NCBI RefSeq assembly: GCF_009909235.1
Contig: NZ_JAAAPO010000005.1
Location: 310,001-374,000 of the forward strand
Source: Novosphingobium ovatum
GTDB lineage: Bacteria; Pseudomonadota; Alphaproteobacteria; Sphingomonadales; Sphingomonadaceae
DNA length: 64,000 bases
Direction of reading: 5' to 3'
This document shows positions 1 through 12,306 of the stretch, piece by piece. How positions within the stretch are numbered: the stretch's first letter is position 1; every line of letters begins with the position of its first letter. The position numbers and the translations under genes are program-made. The notes below the pieces were generated by a model. The model searched no databases. It saw only the letters and a program-made list of their open reading frames with translations, and was not told the DNA's origin.

Positions 1-34
1 CATGGGTCAGTCCGATCGCGAACATATCAATCAT
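1..34 (-). CDS. possible 5' end of a minus-strand gene, cut by the window edge
   Basis: An ATG on the minus strand at 34 opens a frame that runs off the window after 11 codons (MIDMFAIGLTH). The few residues are hydrophobic, as in a membrane protein or signal sequence. It would be divergent from the glycosyltransferase at 185. Too little is present to name a family. Confidence 0.25.
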   Translation of the reverse strand, partial: MIDMFAIGLTH

Positions 35-184
35 CGCATCAACTCCACAGCGACGCAGCCGCCCGGCAGGGGCAGACAGAATCGGTCAGCACGCATCAGG
101 CAGACCTGCGCCCACCCATCCTGACATGGCGTAACAGGCCGCGGTTGACGGGACGTTAAGCCTTTATCGCCTAGGAAATCCGCC

Positions 185-1423
185 ATGACACGGGTATTGC
201 ACGTCCTCGACCATTCGCTGCCGCTGCACAGTGGCTATACCTTCCGCACGCGCGCGATCCTCAAGGCGCAACAGGCACTGGGCATCGAGGTGCGCGGCGT
301 TACGGGCCTGCGCCACATGGCCGGAGGCCCGGACGAGGAAACGGTCGATGGCCTGACCTTCCACCGCTCACGCGGGGAGGCCAAGGGGCCGGTGGGCCTG
401 CGCGAATGGCGCGAGATCGGCGCCTTTGCCAAAGGGATCGAGGCGGTGTGCAAGGAATGGCGCCCCGACATCCTGCACGCCCATTCGCCCGCTCTGTGCG
501 GCATGGCGGCGCTGCGCGTGGCGCGAAAATTGAAAATCCCGCTGGTTTACGAAATCCGCGCCTTTTGGGAGGATGCGGCGGTGGGCAATGGCACTGGCCG
601 CCAGGGCGATGTCAAATATATGCTCACCCGCACGCTGGAGAATCACGTGGTAGCGGGCGCCGATGCGGTGGTGACGATCTGTGATGGCTTGCGTCAGGAT
701 CTGATCGCGCGCGGCAATGATTCGCGCCGCATCACCATCATGCCCAATGGCGTGGATCTGCACATGTTTGGCGACCCGCTGGCCTATGACCCGCTACTGG
801 CGCAGGAACTGGGCCTGACGGTGGATGGCCGCCCCTGCCCGGTGATCGGCTTTATCGGCAGCTTTTACGACTACGAAGGGTTGGACGATCTGATCGCGGC
901 GATGCCGATGCTGATCGAGGCCCATCCCGATGCGCGCCTGCTGATGGTCGGCGGCGGCCCGATGGAGGCCGCCTTGCGCGCCCAGGCCGAGGCCAGCCCG
1001 GCGCGTGACGCCATCCGTTTCATCGGCCGCGTCCCCCATGCAGAGGTCGAGCGCTATTACGCGCTGTGCGACATCATGGCCTATCCGCGCAAGAAAAGCC
1101 GCCTGACCGATCTGGTCACGCCGCTAAAGCCGTTGGAGGCGATGGCGCAGCGCAAGCTGGTGGCGGCGTCCGATGTGGGCGGCCACCGCGAACTGATGAC
1201 CGACGGCATCACCGGCACCCTGTTTACCCCCGACGATCCGGCCGCCTGCGCCAAATCTTTGGCGCAATTGCTGTCCGATCGGTCCAATTGGGATGCAAGA
1301 CGCGACGCCGGTGTTGTCCATGTACGTGAAAACCACGATTGGGCTTTCAACGCCAAGCGTTATCTCAATGTTTACCAAATCCTGTCACCGGATAAGGTAA
1401 ACCAACTGTTGACGGCTGCTTGA
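185..1423 (+). CDS. PEP-CTERM/exosortase A-associated family GT4 glycosyltransferase
   Basis: This 412-residue protein is a GT-B fold, family 4 glycosyltransferase. Residues about 4-22 carry the sequence VLDHSLPLHSGYTFRT, which I recognise as the signature of the exosortase A (XrtA)-associated glycosyltransferase subfamily. The C-terminal half has the usual GT4 donor-binding region around KPLEAMA and SDVGGHREL. AGGAAA lies 6 nt upstream of the ATG. Such enzymes normally sit in XrtA exopolysaccharide loci, so such a locus may continue to the left of the window. The acceptor and sugar cannot be read from sequence. Confidence 0.85.
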   Translation: MTRVLHVLDHSLPLHSGYTFRTRAILKAQQALGIEVRGVTGLRHMAGGPDEETVDGLTFHRSRGEAKGPVGLREWREIGAFAKGIEAVCKEWRPDILHAHSPALCGMAALRVARKLKIPLVYEIRAFWEDAAVGNGTGRQGDVKYMLTRTLENHVVAGADAVVTICDGLRQDLIARGNDSRRITIMPNGVDLHMFGDPLAYDPLLAQELGLTVDGRPCPVIGFIGSFYDYEGLDDLIAAMPMLIEAHPDARLLMVGGGPMEAALRAQAEASPARDAIRFIGRVPHAEVERYYALCDIMAYPRKKSRLTDLVTPLKPLEAMAQRKLVAASDVGGHRELMTDGITGTLFTPDDPAACAKSLAQLLSDRSNWDARRDAGVVHVRENHDWAFNAKRYLNVYQILSPDKVNQLLTAA

Positions 1424-1462
1424 GACTCCTAGCGAGTCGCCCGCACCGTCCGAGTTAACGGG

Positions 1463-2728
1463 GTGCACGTGGCCAGTCATCATCCTTATGCACGCGACAA
1501 GTCACGGCGGCAGGGCTGGACCGCCCTGATTCGACACCCCTTCTTTGATGCCGGGGTCGCGGTGTGGTTTGGGGCGACCTTTGCCCTGTCCACGCTGGCC
1601 ATCCGCGGTGAATTGCTGGAGCAGGCCGTGCTGTCCAGCCATCTGGATCTGGTGCTGACCGTGGCCACGCCGCCGCTGGGCCTCAAGGCGCGGCTGCTGT
1701 TGGCGCTGGCCTTTGGCGCGGTGGGCGCGCTGATCGGCTGGCTGGCGGCCAAGGCGCTAGCCCGGCAGGCCAGCCAACCAACCACACATTACACAGCGCC
1801 AGGCGGCTATGCCGCGCAGGGCACATATGCCCCCGCGCAGCCGGTGGCTGCTGCTGCGCGCGACAGTTGGCCGCGCCAGCGCGAGCCGCAGAGCGAACCG
1901 GCCCCGCGCGCGCCCATCCGCGCGCATGAGGAATTGGGCGCCGATGGATTTGATGCCCCAATGTTCGACCAGCCCTTTGCCGCGCCGCAAGCCCTAGCGC
2001 CGGCAATGACACCGGCGATGGCCGCCCCTGCCCCGACTGAAGCGATACCCTCACCCCTGTGGCAGGCCGCGATTGGCGCCACCGCGATGAGCGCGCCGCC
2101 GCCTCTGGCACCGGCAATGCCCCTGGCGACAGCAGCGCCCACCCCACCGGTGGAGCCCGTTGCCCCTACGCTGCGCCCAGTATTCACCGCGCCCGAGGCC
2201 GTGGCCACGCCCGTTCCGGCACCCCTTGCCGATACCGCCCCGGTGGCTGAATTGTTGCGCGCGCCCGTTATCGATGTATTGACGCCCGCCCCCCAGGCCA
2301 TTGAGGCCGCGCCGGTTGAGGCCCCCGTCATGATCGAAACACCGGCAGATGCCGCCCCCCTGACCACCGTCGACGCCCCTGATGCGTCAGGCGGCGAACG
2401 CGCCCCTTCGGCACTGAGCGCCGGTTTCCCCGTCGCCAGCGGCCCGACCGCGGCCGAACATATTGCCAGCGCCCCGCTGGACGAACTCTCGCATGTCGAG
2501 TTGCTGGAACGTCTGGCGATCGCCATGGAGCGCCGCCGTGAACGCCAGTTGGCCAAGGCCCGCCCGTTGCCCGGTCTGCCCGCCAATGACGTGCCCGATC
2601 CGTCCGAAGTTGACGATGCCTGCCCCATGTCGGTCGATCGCATCGATCTGGCGCTGAACGCCCTTGCCCCCGCCGCGTCGGATGCCGCACTGCGGGAGGC
2701 GCTGGCCGGTTTGCAGGACATAAAGTAA
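1463..2728 (+). CDS. hypothetical membrane protein with long Ala/Pro-rich region
   Basis: This frame encodes 421 residues from a GTG; a second GTG at 1469 has a GGGG element closer to it and is equally possible. Two hydrophobic segments occur at about residues 28-50 and 66-95. A long Ala/Pro-rich, probably disordered stretch follows from about 110 to 320. The C-terminal 100 residues look folded and helical, with an acidic-basic segment around [21 protein letters not shown] recognise no family. The layout suggests a membrane-anchored protein with a flexible linker presenting a small cytoplasmic or periplasmic domain. It follows the XrtA-type glycosyltransferase by 39 bp and may share its transcript. 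Confidence 0.6.
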   Translation: MHVASHHPYARDKSRRQGWTALIRHPFFDAGVAVWFGATFALSTLAIRGELLEQAVLSSHLDLVLTVATPPLGLKARLLLALAFGAVGALIGWLAAKALARQASQPTTHYTAPGGYAAQGTYAPAQPVAAAARDSWPRQREPQSEPAPRAPIRAHEELGADGFDAPMFDQPFAAPQALAPAMTPAMAAPAPTEAIPSPLWQAAIGATAMSAPPPLAPAMPLATAAPTPPVEPVAPTLRPVFTAPEAVATPVPAPLADTAPVAELLRAPVIDVLTPAPQAIEAAPVEAPVMIETPADAAPLTTVDAPDASGGERAPSALSAGFPVASGPTAAEHIASAPLDELSHVELLERLAIAMERRRERQLAKARPLPGLPANDVPDPSEVDDACPMSVDRIDLALNALAPAASDAALREALAGLQDIK

Positions 2729-2978
2729 CCGATTCGGCCTTTCCGTCAGTCAAAACCTGCCGTTTTGGGTAGCTCTGCCCAAACAATTTGTGCCTCCGCA
2801 TACGGGTTTATGCCTTGCGGGGGCCTTTGCGGTTGCAAAAGGAGCGTCCAGTCGCCATGGGGAATATTGCGCAATCTGCGCCGCTTCGCGCGGCTGCGAT
2901 TCGCGTTCCAAAACAGGTTCAGGTGAGAGGCTGTCGCTCGCAAAACGGCAGTCTCTGCTTATGCAGGAAAGTGAGTCG

Positions 2979-5900
2979 ATGGGATTTCCGGAAGGCCAGG
3001 GCCTTTATGATCCGCGTAACGAACATGACGCGTGCGGTGTCGGTTTTGTCGCCCATATCAAGGGTGCGAAAAGCCATTCGATCATTACCCAGGCGCTCGA
3101 AATTCTGAAAAACATCGACCATCGCGGTGCGGTGGGCGCCGACCCGTTGCTGGGCGATGGTGCGGGCATCCTGATTCAGCTGCCCGACGCGCTGCTGCGC
3201 GACTGGGCGCAGGGTGCCGGCGTCGAACTGCCGCAGCCGGGCGACTATGCCGTGGCGATGTGTTTCCTGCCGCAGGATGCGGCGGCGCGCGATTTCGTTG
3301 TCGATCATTTCGAGAAGTTCATCGCCAAGGAAGGCCAGAAGCTGGTCGGCTGGCGCGATGTGCCGGTCAATCTGGATGGTCTGGGCAAGACCGTGATCGA
3401 ATCGATGCCGGTGATCCGCCAGTGCATCGTCGGCCGTGGCGACAACTGCCCCGATCAGAACGCCTTTGAGCGCAAGATTCTGGCCATCCGCAAGCAGACC
3501 CAGAACCCGCTGTCGGCCTTGGCGGAAAAGCACGGCCTGCCCGGCCTGAACGAGCTGTACATGCCCTCGTTCTCGTCGCGCACGATCGTGTACAAGGGGC
3601 TGCTGCTGGCCACGCAGGTGGGCGGTTTCTATAACGATCTGGTCAACCCGCTGTGCGTTTCGGCGCTGGGTCTGGTGCACCAGCGTTTCAGCACCAACAC
3701 CTTCCCCAGCTGGAAGCTGGCCCATCCGTTCCGCTTCATCGCGCATAACGGCGAAATCAACACCGTGCGCGGCAACGTCAACTGGATGAACGCCCGCCGC
3801 CGCACCATGCAGAGCGAACTGCTGGGCCCCGATCTGGACAAGATGTGGCCGCTGATCCCGCATGGTCAGTCGGACACGGCGTGTCTGGACAACGCGCTGG
3901 AACTGCTGGTGGCCGGTGGCTACAGCTTGGTTCACGCGATGATGATGCTGATCCCGGAAGCATGGGCGGGCAACCCGTTGATGTCGGCGGAACGTCGCGC
4001 GTTCTATGAATACCACGCCGCGCTGATGGAGCCTTGGGATGGTCCGGCTGCCGTCGCGTTCACCGATGGCCGCCAGATCGGTGCCACGCTGGACCGCAAC
4101 GGTCTGCGTCCGGCCCGCTTCCTGGTGACCGACGATGATCTGGTGGTGATGGCGTCGGAAAGCGGCGTTCTGCCGATCCCCGAGGAGAAGATCGTCCGCA
4201 AGTGGCGCCTCCAGCCCGGCCGTATGCTGCTGATCGATTTCGAGCAGGGCCGCATCATCGAGGACGAAGAGATCAAGGCCTCGCTGGCCTCGGCCGAACC
4301 TTATGAGGAATGGCTGGGCGCGGCGCAGTACAACCTCAAGGAACTGGAAGTCGTCGAGCCGGAGCTGGCCCAGCTGCCGATCGAGACCACCACTCTGCTC
4401 GACCGCCAGCAGGCCTTTGGCTATACGCAGGAAGACGTGTCCAAGTTCCTGGAGCCGATGGGCGCCAAGGGTGAGGACCCGATCGGCTCGATGGGCACCG
4501 ACACGCCGATTGCGGTGCTGTCGAACCGTTCGCGCCTGCTGTACGATTACTTCAAGCAGAACTTTGCGCAGGTCACCAACCCGCCGATCGACCCGATCCG
4601 CGAGGAACTGGTCATGTCGCTGGTCAGCATGATCGGTCCGCGTCCCAACCTGTTGGGCAAGGAAGCGGGCAGCCACAAGCGCCTGGAAATCGACCAGCCG
4701 ATCCTGACCAACGAGGACGTGGCCAAGATCCGCAGCGTCGAGGCGGCGCTGGACGGGGCATTCCGCACCGCCACGATCGACACCACCTGGGACGCCAATG
4801 CGGGCGCCGAGGGTCTGGAACAGGCGATCAAGGAAATGTGCTGGGCCGCGACCGAAGCGGTGCTGGCCGATCACAACATTCTGATCCTGTCCGACCGCGC
4901 GCAGGGCCCCGACCGCGTGCCCATGCCTGCTTTGCTGGCGACGGCTGCGGTGCACCACCATCTGGTGCGTCAGGGTCTGCGCATGCAGGCGGGTCTGGTG
5001 GTCGAAACCGGCGAAGCGCGCGAAGTGCACCACTTCTGCGTGCTGGCCGGCTATGGCGCCGAAGCGATCAACCCCTATGTCGCCTTTGAAACGCTGGAAG
5101 ATATCCGCGTCAAGAAGGGCTTGGCGCTGGACGCCAAGGCGGTGAAGAAGAACTACATCAAGGCCGTGGGCAAGGGCATCCTGAAGGTCATGTCCAAGAT
5201 GGGCATCAGCACCTATCAGTCCTATTGCGGCGCGCAGATCTTTGACGCCATCGGCCTGTCGAGCGCGTTCATCGACGCCTATTTCACCGGCACCGCCACC
5301 ACCATCGAGGGTGTGGGCATCAAGGAAGTCGCGGAAGAAACCGTGCGTCGCCATGCTGCGGCCTATGGCAACAACCCGATCTACAAGAACATGCTGGACG
5401 TGGGCGGCATGTATGGCCTGCGTCTGCGCGGCGAAGAGCACGCGTGGACCGCGACCAACATCGCCAGCCTGCAGCATGCGGTGCGCGGCAATATTCCGGC
5501 CAAGTACAAGGAATTCGCCGAAACCATCAACGAGCAGTCGGAGCGCATGCTCACGATCCGCGGCTTGATGGAGCTGAAGGCGGCCGACAAGGCGCTGGAC
5601 ATCAGCGAGGTTGAACCCGCCAGCGAGATCGTCAAGCGTTTCGCCACGGGCGCCATGTCCTATGGCTCGATCAGCTGGGAAGCGCACACCACGCTGGCGG
5701 CGGCCATGAACCAGATCGGCGGCAAGTCGAACACCGGTGAAGGCGGCGAAGATCCCGCCCGCTTCAAGCCGATGCCCGATGGCCGCAACCTGCGTTCGGC
5801 GATCAAGCAGGTGGCCTCGGGCCGCTTTGGCGTGACGACCGAATATCTGGTCAATGCCGACGACATCCAGATCAAGATGGCGCAGGGTGCCAAGCCCGGC

Positions 5901-7619
5901 GAAGGTGGCCAGCTGCCCGGTGACAAGGTCGACAAGACCATCGGCAAGACCCGCCACTCGACTCCGGGCGTGGGCCTGATCTCGCCGCCGCCGCACCATG
6001 ACATCTATTCGATCGAGGATCTGGCACAGCTGATCCACGACCTGAAGAACGTCAACCAGGGCGCGCGCGTCTCGGTCAAGCTGGTGTCGGAAGTGGGCGT
6101 GGGCACGGTGGCCGCGGGCGTGTCCAAGGCGCGCGCCGACCATGTGACGATCTCGGGCTATGAAGGTGGCACGGGCGCTTCACCGCTGACCTCGCTGACG
6201 CACGCCGGTTCGCCGTGGGAAATCGGTCTGGCCGAAACGCAGCAGACGCTGTTGCTGAACAATCTGCGTTCGCGCATCTGCGTGCAGGCCGATGGCGGCC
6301 TGCGCACGGGCCGCGACGTGGCGGTCGCCGCCCTGCTGGGCGCGGACGAGTTCGGCTTTGCCACCGCGCCGCTGATCGCGGCCGGCTGCATCATGATGCG
6401 CAAGTGCCATCTGAACACCTGCCCGGTGGGCGTTGCCACGCAGGATCCCGTCCTGCGCGCCCGCTTTACCGGCCAGCCGGAACACGTGATCAACTACTTC
6501 TTCTTCGTCGCCGAAGAGCTGCGCGCGATCATGGCCGAGATGGGCTTCCGCACGGTTGCCGAAATGGTGGGCCGCGTTGACCGCCTGAACATGAAGAAGG
6601 CGATCAGCCACTGGAAGGCGCAGGGCGTCGACCTGTCGCGCCTGCTGCATCAGGTGCCCGAGGGCAGCTCGCCCAGCCTGAACTGGAGCGAGACGCAGGA
6701 CCACGGTCTGGAAGCGGCGCTGGACAACGACCTGATCGCGGCTGCGGCCCCGGCCTTGGAAAAGGGTGAAGCCGTGCGCATCGAGCGCAAGGTGATCAAC
6801 GTCAACCGTACCGTTGGCGCAATGCTGTCGGGCGAAGTCGCCAAGAAGTATGGCCATGCTGGCCTGCCGGACAACACGATCCACGTCGCCCTGACCGGCA
6901 CGGCGGGTCAGTCGTTTGGCGCTTTCCTGGCACATGGCGTGACGTTGGAACTGACGGGCGACGGCAATGACTATGTCGGCAAGGGCCTGTCGGGCGGTCG
7001 CGTGATCGTCAAGCAGCCCAGCTACGTCAACCGCGAGGCAACCCAGAACATCATCGTGGGCAACACGGTGCTGTACGGCGCGATCAGCGGCGAGGCGTTC
7101 CTGAGCGGCGTGGCCGGTGAGCGCTTTGCCGTCCGCAACTCGGGCGCGATCGCTGTTGTCGAAGGCACCGGTGACCATGGCTGTGAATACATGACCGGTG
7201 GCGTCGTGGTTGTGCTGGGTCAGACCGGGCGCAACTTTGCTGCGGGCATGTCGGGCGGTGTGGCCTATGTCTATGACGAGGCTGGCAACTTTGCCGATCT
7301 GGTGAACCCGGCACAGGTAGACCTGCTGCCGATCGATCCGGCCGGTGATGTGGAGGATGGCGCTGGCCGTCCGCAGCAGCGCACTGTTTCGGTCAACGAT
7401 CTGGGCATGGGCGACATGCTGCGTCACGACGCGGACCGTCTGCGCATCCTGCTGGAGCGTCACAAGCTGCACACCGGCAGCAAGCGCGCGGCCGAGCTGC
7501 TGGACAATTGGGACGCAGCGCTGGCCAAGTTCGTCAAGGTCATGCCACGCGATTATGCCCGCGCCCTGCGTCAGTTCGAGGCCGAGCGCCTTGCCGCGCA
7601 GACCGTGGCTGCTGAATAA
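2979..7619 (+). CDS. gltB: glutamate synthase (NADPH) large subunit
   Basis: This 1546-residue protein makes glutamate from 2-oxoglutarate and glutamine. The class II amidotransferase domain starts at Cys19 (HDACGVGF), the nucleophile exposed after propeptide removal. The central FMN-binding synthase domain carries the 3Fe-4S cysteines in [15 protein letters not shown]. The C-terminal third is the GXGXG beta-helix domain. The frame stays open upstream to 2790, but I chose ATG 2979 because AGGAAAG lies 7 nt before it and it gives a normal 18-residue propeptide; ATG 2961 is the alternative. gltD follows after 26 bp, so both subunits are cotranscribed. Confidence 0.97.
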   Translation: MGFPEGQGLYDPRNEHDACGVGFVAHIKGAKSHSIITQALEILKNIDHRGAVGADPLLGDGAGILIQLPDALLRDWAQGAGVELPQPGDYAVAMCFLPQDAAARDFVVDHFEKFIAKEGQKLVGWRDVPVNLDGLGKTVIESMPVIRQCIVGRGDNCPDQNAFERKILAIRKQTQNPLSALAEKHGLPGLNELYMPSFSSRTIVYKGLLLATQVGGFYNDLVNPLCVSALGLVHQRFSTNTFPSWKLAHPFRFIAHNGEINTVRGNVNWMNARRRTMQSELLGPDLDKMWPLIPHGQSDTACLDNALELLVAGGYSLVHAMMMLIPEAWAGNPLMSAERRAFYEYHAALMEPWDGPAAVAFTDGRQIGATLDRNGLRPARFLVTDDDLVVMASESGVLPIPEEKIVRKWRLQPGRMLLIDFEQGRIIEDEEIKASLASAEPYEEWLGAAQYNLKELEVVEPELAQLPIETTTLLDRQQAFGYTQEDVSKFLEPMGAKGEDPIGSMGTDTPIAVLSNRSRLLYDYFKQNFAQVTNPPIDPIREELVMSLVSMIGPRPNLLGKEAGSHKRLEIDQPILTNEDVAKIRSVEAALDGAFRTATIDTTWDANAGAEGLEQAIKEMCWAATEAVLADHNILILSDRAQGPDRVPMPALLATAAVHHHLVRQGLRMQAGLVVETGEAREVHHFCVLAGYGAEAINPYVAFETLEDIRVKKGLALDAKAVKKNYIKAVGKGILKVMSKMGISTYQSYCGAQIFDAIGLSSAFIDAYFTGTATTIEGVGIKEVAEETVRRHAAAYGNNPIYKNMLDVGGMYGLRLRGEEHAWTATNIASLQHAVRGNIPAKYKEFAETINEQSERMLTIRGLMELKAADKALDISEVEPASEIVKRFATGAMSYGSISWEAHTTLAAAMNQIGGKSNTGEGGEDPARFKPMPDGRNLRSAIKQVASGRFGVTTEYLVNADDIQIKMAQGAKPGEGGQLPGDKVDKTIGKTRHSTPGVGLISPPPHHDIYSIEDLAQLIHDLKNVNQGARVSVKLVSEVGVGTVAAGVSKARADHVTISGYEGGTGASPLTSLTHAGSPWEIGLAETQQTLLLNNLRSRICVQADGGLRTGRDVAVAALLGADEFGFATAPLIAAGCIMMRKCHLNTCPVGVATQDPVLRARFTGQPEHVINYFFFVAEELRAIMAEMGFRTVAEMVGRVDRLNMKKAISHWKAQGVDLSRLLHQVPEGSSPSLNWSETQDHGLEAALDNDLIAAAAPALEKGEAVRIERKVINVNRTVGAMLSGEVAKKYGHAGLPDNTIHVALTGTAGQSFGAFLAHGVTLELTGDGNDYVGKGLSGGRVIVKQPSYVNREATQNIIVGNTVLYGAISGEAFLSGVAGERFAVRNSGAIAVVEGTGDHGCEYMTGGVVVVLGQTGRNFAAGMSGGVAYVYDEAGNFADLVNPAQVDLLPIDPAGDVEDGAGRPQQRTVSVNDLGMGDMLRHDADRLRILLERHKLHTGSKRAAELLDNWDAALAKFVKVMPRDYARALRQFEAERLAAQTVAAE

Positions 7620-7645
7620 GTTTCGAGAAAGAAGGACTTTACACG

Positions 7646-9082
<1,437 letters not shown>

Positions 9083-9109
9083 TCACCGTCAGCCCATAGG
9101 AACAATGCA

Positions 9110-9143
9110 GGCGCGGGAGGGCAACCTCTCGCGCCTTTGTTGT
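9110..9143 (+). terminator. rho-independent terminator after gltD
   Basis: An 11-bp stem (GGCGCGGGAGG with CCTCTCGCGCC, one G-U pair) closes a GCAA tetraloop and is followed by TTTGTTGT. It lies 27 bp after the gltD stop and just before the convergent epimerase gene. Confidence 0.8.
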
Positions 9144-9198
9144 GTGGTGCTGTTTGACGGAACGCATCGACATGAACCACCGTGCCATGCGCGGCGGA

Positions 9199-10161
9199 TT
9201 ACCCTGCCAGCCGGTCCAGCACTGTCGCAATGGGTTCGCGCAGGTTCAAGCCCAGCCCTTCGGCCACCGCGCTTTGATAATGGCTGGGCGCCGTATAGGC
9301 AACCCATGGTTCCAAAGCGAAAATATGCGCTTCGGCAATGGCGCGCAGTGCCGGTAACCGCTGCCCCGCCTTGCGCATCAGTCGGAACAGGACACGGCGC
9401 AAATTCCAGACCCGGCGTGAACGATCAAGCCACGCCAGTTCCTGCCCCATCAACTTGCGCGCCAACAGCGCAAAATAGTCGTTGAAAGTGATAAGGTCAG
9501 GCCCGTTCACCACCATCATGGCATAGGGCGGGAGATCGCGATCCAGCGCATCGCGGCACAGACGCGCCACATCGCCGACATACACCAGATTGGCCACCCC
9601 ATCGCCATTACGCCGCAACCGTCGCAACCGTCCACGCCGCAGCGCGTTGACGAAATAGTCATACCACTGCAGCCCGCCCGGACCATAGACCAGCGTGGGC
9701 CGCAAGACGAGGATCGACAGACCTTGGCCAGCGTGATCGGCACAGACCTGTTCGGTCAACAGCTTGTCCCGCCCATAGGCCGAGAACGGCGCCACAGGCA
9801 CCGTCTCCTCGTCTATCACGGCGGCATTGGCGGAGCCAAACGCCGACATCGAACTGAAATGGATCAGCCGCCGCACCCCCGCCTGCCGCGCTGCCTCGAT
9901 CATGGCTTGCATCAGACGCTGGTTGGCGTCCTCGCCTTGGGGGAATTTGGTGCAGTTGATGATCGCATCGCACCCGGCCATCGCGGCCGCCCAATCCAGA
10001 GGCCGATGTAGATCAAACGCCCGGTATCGGGACCATGCACCGTCGATTTGCGCAGGGGCGCCACGCCCAGCGGGAATCACCTCGATTGCCGGGTCAGCGG
10101 CGAGCCGTTGAACGATCTCTCCGCCGATGAAACCGCGCGCGCCCAGTACCAAAACCTTCAT
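9199..10161 (-). CDS. NAD(P)-dependent epimerase/dehydratase (extended SDR)
   Basis: This 320-residue protein is an extended short-chain dehydrogenase. It has an N-terminal Rossmann motif (VLGARGFIGGE) and the active-site pair YGRDK with an upstream serine in FSSMSAFG. The frame continues upstream to 10362, but the Rossmann fold begins at ATG 10161, which has GGAG 9 nt before it. The C-terminal part, basic and Arg-rich around WNLRRVLFRLMRK, resembles members that act on nucleotide sugars or lipid-linked substrates, but the substrate is not predictable. It is transcribed behind ung, with 61 bp between them. Confidence 0.75.
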   Translation of the reverse strand: MKVLVLGARGFIGGEIVQRLAADPAIEVIPAGRGAPAQIDGAWSRYRAFDLHRPLDWAAAMAGCDAIINCTKFPQGEDANQRLMQAMIEAARQAGVRRLIHFSSMSAFGSANAAVIDEETVPVAPFSAYGRDKLLTEQVCADHAGQGLSILVLRPTLVYGPGGLQWYDYFVNALRRGRLRRLRRNGDGVANLVYVGDVARLCRDALDRDLPPYAMMVVNGPDLITFNDYFALLARKLMGQELAWLDRSRRVWNLRRVLFRLMRKAGQRLPALRAIAEAHIFALEPWVAYTAPSHYQSAVAEGLGLNLREPIATVLDRLAG

Positions 10162-10222
10162 CCGCAATGCTCCGTTCTGTCGCGCGTCTTCTCCGCCTGC
10201 CATCGCGGCACGGTCATTGGCG

Positions 10223-10909
10223 TTACAGGCTCCAGTCAATCGCCCCGCGTCCTTGCGCGACCAAAAAAGCATTGGCCTGCGAAAAATGGCGGCTACCGAA
10301 CCAGCCATGATGCGCGGACAGCGGGCTGGGGTGCGGCGCTCGAAGCACCAGATGCCGCCCATCGTTCAGCCCCGGCACGCGAGCGGCCTTTTTCTGGGCG
10401 TGACTGCCCCACAGCATGAAGACGCAAGGGTGACGCCCACTGGCCACCGCCGCCACACAGGCATCGGTGATGGCTTCCCACCCTTTGCGCTGATGCGATC
10501 CGGCCTGCCCCTGCTCGACAGTCAAGGCGTTGTTCAACAGCAGCACGCCCTGTTGCGCCCATGCCGACAGATCACCATGCCCCGGCGCGACAAAGCCGAT
10601 GTCTGACTGCAACTCCTTGTAGATATTGGCCAAACTGGGCGGCACGCGCACACCCTTTTGCACCGAGAAGGCCAGCCCGTGCGCCTGTCCCGGCCCGTGA
10701 TAGGGATCCTGCCCCAAAATCACCACCTTGACCGCATCCAGCGGTGTCATTTCCAGCGCCGCCAGCCGCTGACCGCGAGAAGGATAGATGACCTTGCCCG
10801 CAGCCTCTTCCGCGCCCAGAAAATCGCCCAAGCGGCGCGATTCCGGCGAGGCAAGAACCGGATCCAGCGCCGCTCGCCAACTGGTGGGAACTGCCTCCCT
10901 TGCCGTCAT
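10223..10909 (-). CDS. ung: uracil-DNA glycosylase, family 1
   Basis: This 228-residue enzyme removes uracil from DNA to start base-excision repair. All family 1 motifs are present: the water-activating GQDPYHGPGQAHGLAFSV, the LLNN pair that binds uracil, and the DNA-intercalating HPSPLSAHHGWFG loop. The length matches the family. It is divergent from the RNase D-like gene and followed on the same strand by the epimerase. Confidence 0.96.
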   Translation of the reverse strand: MTAREAVPTSWRAALDPVLASPESRRLGDFLGAEEAAGKVIYPSRGQRLAALEMTPLDAVKVVILGQDPYHGPGQAHGLAFSVQKGVRVPPSLANIYKELQSDIGFVAPGHGDLSAWAQQGVLLLNNALTVEQGQAGSHQRKGWEAITDACVAAVASGRHPCVFMLWGSHAQKKAARVPGLNDGRHLVLRAPHPSPLSAHHGWFGSRHFSQANAFLVAQGRGAIDWSL

Positions 10910-10974
10910 AATCTGCTTTCCCGCCTATTCAGGGCTTTTCAGCCGTGCCGCTTCGTCCTAAACACCTTGGCACA

Positions 10975-11598
10975 ATGGCTGTCTATCTCCACGAAGAAGA
11001 TCTCCCCGAAGGCGTGCTGGCTCCCGGCCCGGTTGCGGTGGATACCGAAACCATGGGCCTGATCACGGCCCGCGACCGGCTGTGCGTCGTCCAGATCGCC
11101 GATGGCAAGGGGGATGAGCATCTCGTCCGCTTCAAGCCGGGCAGCGATTATGCAGCGCCCAATCTGCGGGCGGTTCTGGCCGATCCCGAGCGTTTGAAGA
11201 TTTACCACTTCGCCCGCTTCGACATCGCCGCGATCCAGCACTATCTGGGCGTGGTGGCGGCCCCTGTGTTCTGCACCAAGATCGCCAGCAAGCTGGTACG
11301 CACCTATACCGACCGCCACGGACTGAAGGATCTGGTGCGCGAACTGCTGGGCAAGGAATTGAGCAAGCAGCAACAATCGAGCGATTGGGGCGGCGCTGAA
11401 CTGTCCGATGCACAGCGCGAATATGCCGCCAGCGACGTGCGCTATCTGCATGCGGCGCAGGCCATTCTGGCCACGCGACTGGAGCGGGAAGGCCGCACCG
11501 CCTTGGCACAGGCCTGTTTCGACTTTTTGCCGCACCGCGCCACGCTGGATCTGGCGGGCTGGCCTGACCACGACATCTTCAGCCACGAAGCCGCCTGA
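10975..11598 (+). CDS. RNase D-like 3'-5' exonuclease (exonuclease domain only)
   Basis: This 207-residue protein has the DEDDy exonuclease domain: ExoI in AVDTETMGL, ExoII in FARFDIAAI, and ExoIII in YAASDVRYL. It lacks the HRDC domains that make classical RNase D about 370 residues, so it is the short ribonuclease D-like type common in alphaproteobacteria. The frame opens at GTG 10945, but I prefer ATG 10975 because MAVYLHEEDLP looks like the natural start; neither has a strong ribosome site. lptC follows 11 bp downstream. Confidence 0.88.
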   Translation: MAVYLHEEDLPEGVLAPGPVAVDTETMGLITARDRLCVVQIADGKGDEHLVRFKPGSDYAAPNLRAVLADPERLKIYHFARFDIAAIQHYLGVVAAPVFCTKIASKLVRTYTDRHGLKDLVRELLGKELSKQQQSSDWGGAELSDAQREYAASDVRYLHAAQAILATRLEREGRTALAQACFDFLPHRATLDLAGWPDHDIFSHEAA

Positions 11599-11609
11599 TC
11601 CGCCCGGGC

Positions 11610-12233
11610 ATGACTGCGAAAGCCGACCAATTGCGCCAGAGCCGCCGCGCCAAGGCGGCGCCTGGCGGTTTGCAGGACCAACGGATCCGGCGGTGGGCGG
11701 GCATTTTGCCAGCGATAGCAGGGATGATCACCGCGGCTATGGTGATCAGCCCGCTCTTTCCCCATAGCGAAGTGTCATTTCTGCTCGACCGCAACAAAGT
11801 CGCCCTGACACACGAACGCTTTGCCGTGACGGGCGCGGTATATCGCGGCACCGATGATCGTGGGCGCGCCTTTACGCTTAGCGCGGGGCAGGCCCTGCAG
11901 CATTCGGCCCATGACGCCATTCTGGAAATGCGCGAACTGCACGCCAGCCTGAACATGACCAACGGCCTGGCCTCGGTCGAAGCCCCCTCCGCGCGGTATT
12001 TCATCGACAAGGAAAAGCTGCAGGTGGCCGGCCCTACCCGCTTTTCCGAAAGCGGCGGGTACAAGCTGCAGACCAGCGGCGTGACCATCGACATCAAAAC
12101 CCGCAAGGCGTTTGCCGATGGTGGCGTCACAGGCACATTGCCCACCGGGACGTTTTCGGCACAAAGCATGTCGGTCGATCTGGACACCCATCATGTCGTG
12201 CTGGACGGCCGCGCGCGGCTGCGCATGCAATAG
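11610..12233 (+). CDS. lptC: LPS export protein LptC
   Basis: This 207-residue bitopic inner-membrane protein belongs to the LptBFGC machine that lifts lipopolysaccharide from the inner membrane to LptA. A basic N-terminus is followed by one membrane span (about residues 28-47) and a periplasmic beta-jellyroll typical of PF06835. It lies between the exonuclease and lptA, an order often seen in sphingomonads. lptB is not in the window. Confidence 0.85.
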   Translation: MTAKADQLRQSRRAKAAPGGLQDQRIRRWAGILPAIAGMITAAMVISPLFPHSEVSFLLDRNKVALTHERFAVTGAVYRGTDDRGRAFTLSAGQALQHSAHDAILEMRELHASLNMTNGLASVEAPSARYFIDKEKLQVAGPTRFSESGGYKLQTSGVTIDIKTRKAFADGGVTGTLPTGTFSAQSMSVDLDTHHVVLDGRARLRMQ

Positions 12234-12306
12234 GCCTGAACCGACGCGGCGCGATAAGGTAAAAAAGCAGCTTCACCACCTTTCCGCCTTCGGTTAAGGA
12301 CAGCCC

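Noticed and set aside
1..2728. Exosortase (xrtA) itself or PEP-CTERM substrate genes
   Set aside because: Only the associated glycosyltransferase is recognisable here; no eight-span exosortase or PEP-CTERM tail was found.
2919..6143. Very long open frame on the minus strand opposite gltB
   Set aside because: It is antisense to a clear gltB, rich in His, Arg and Asp as expected of a shadow frame in high-GC DNA, and shows no family motif.
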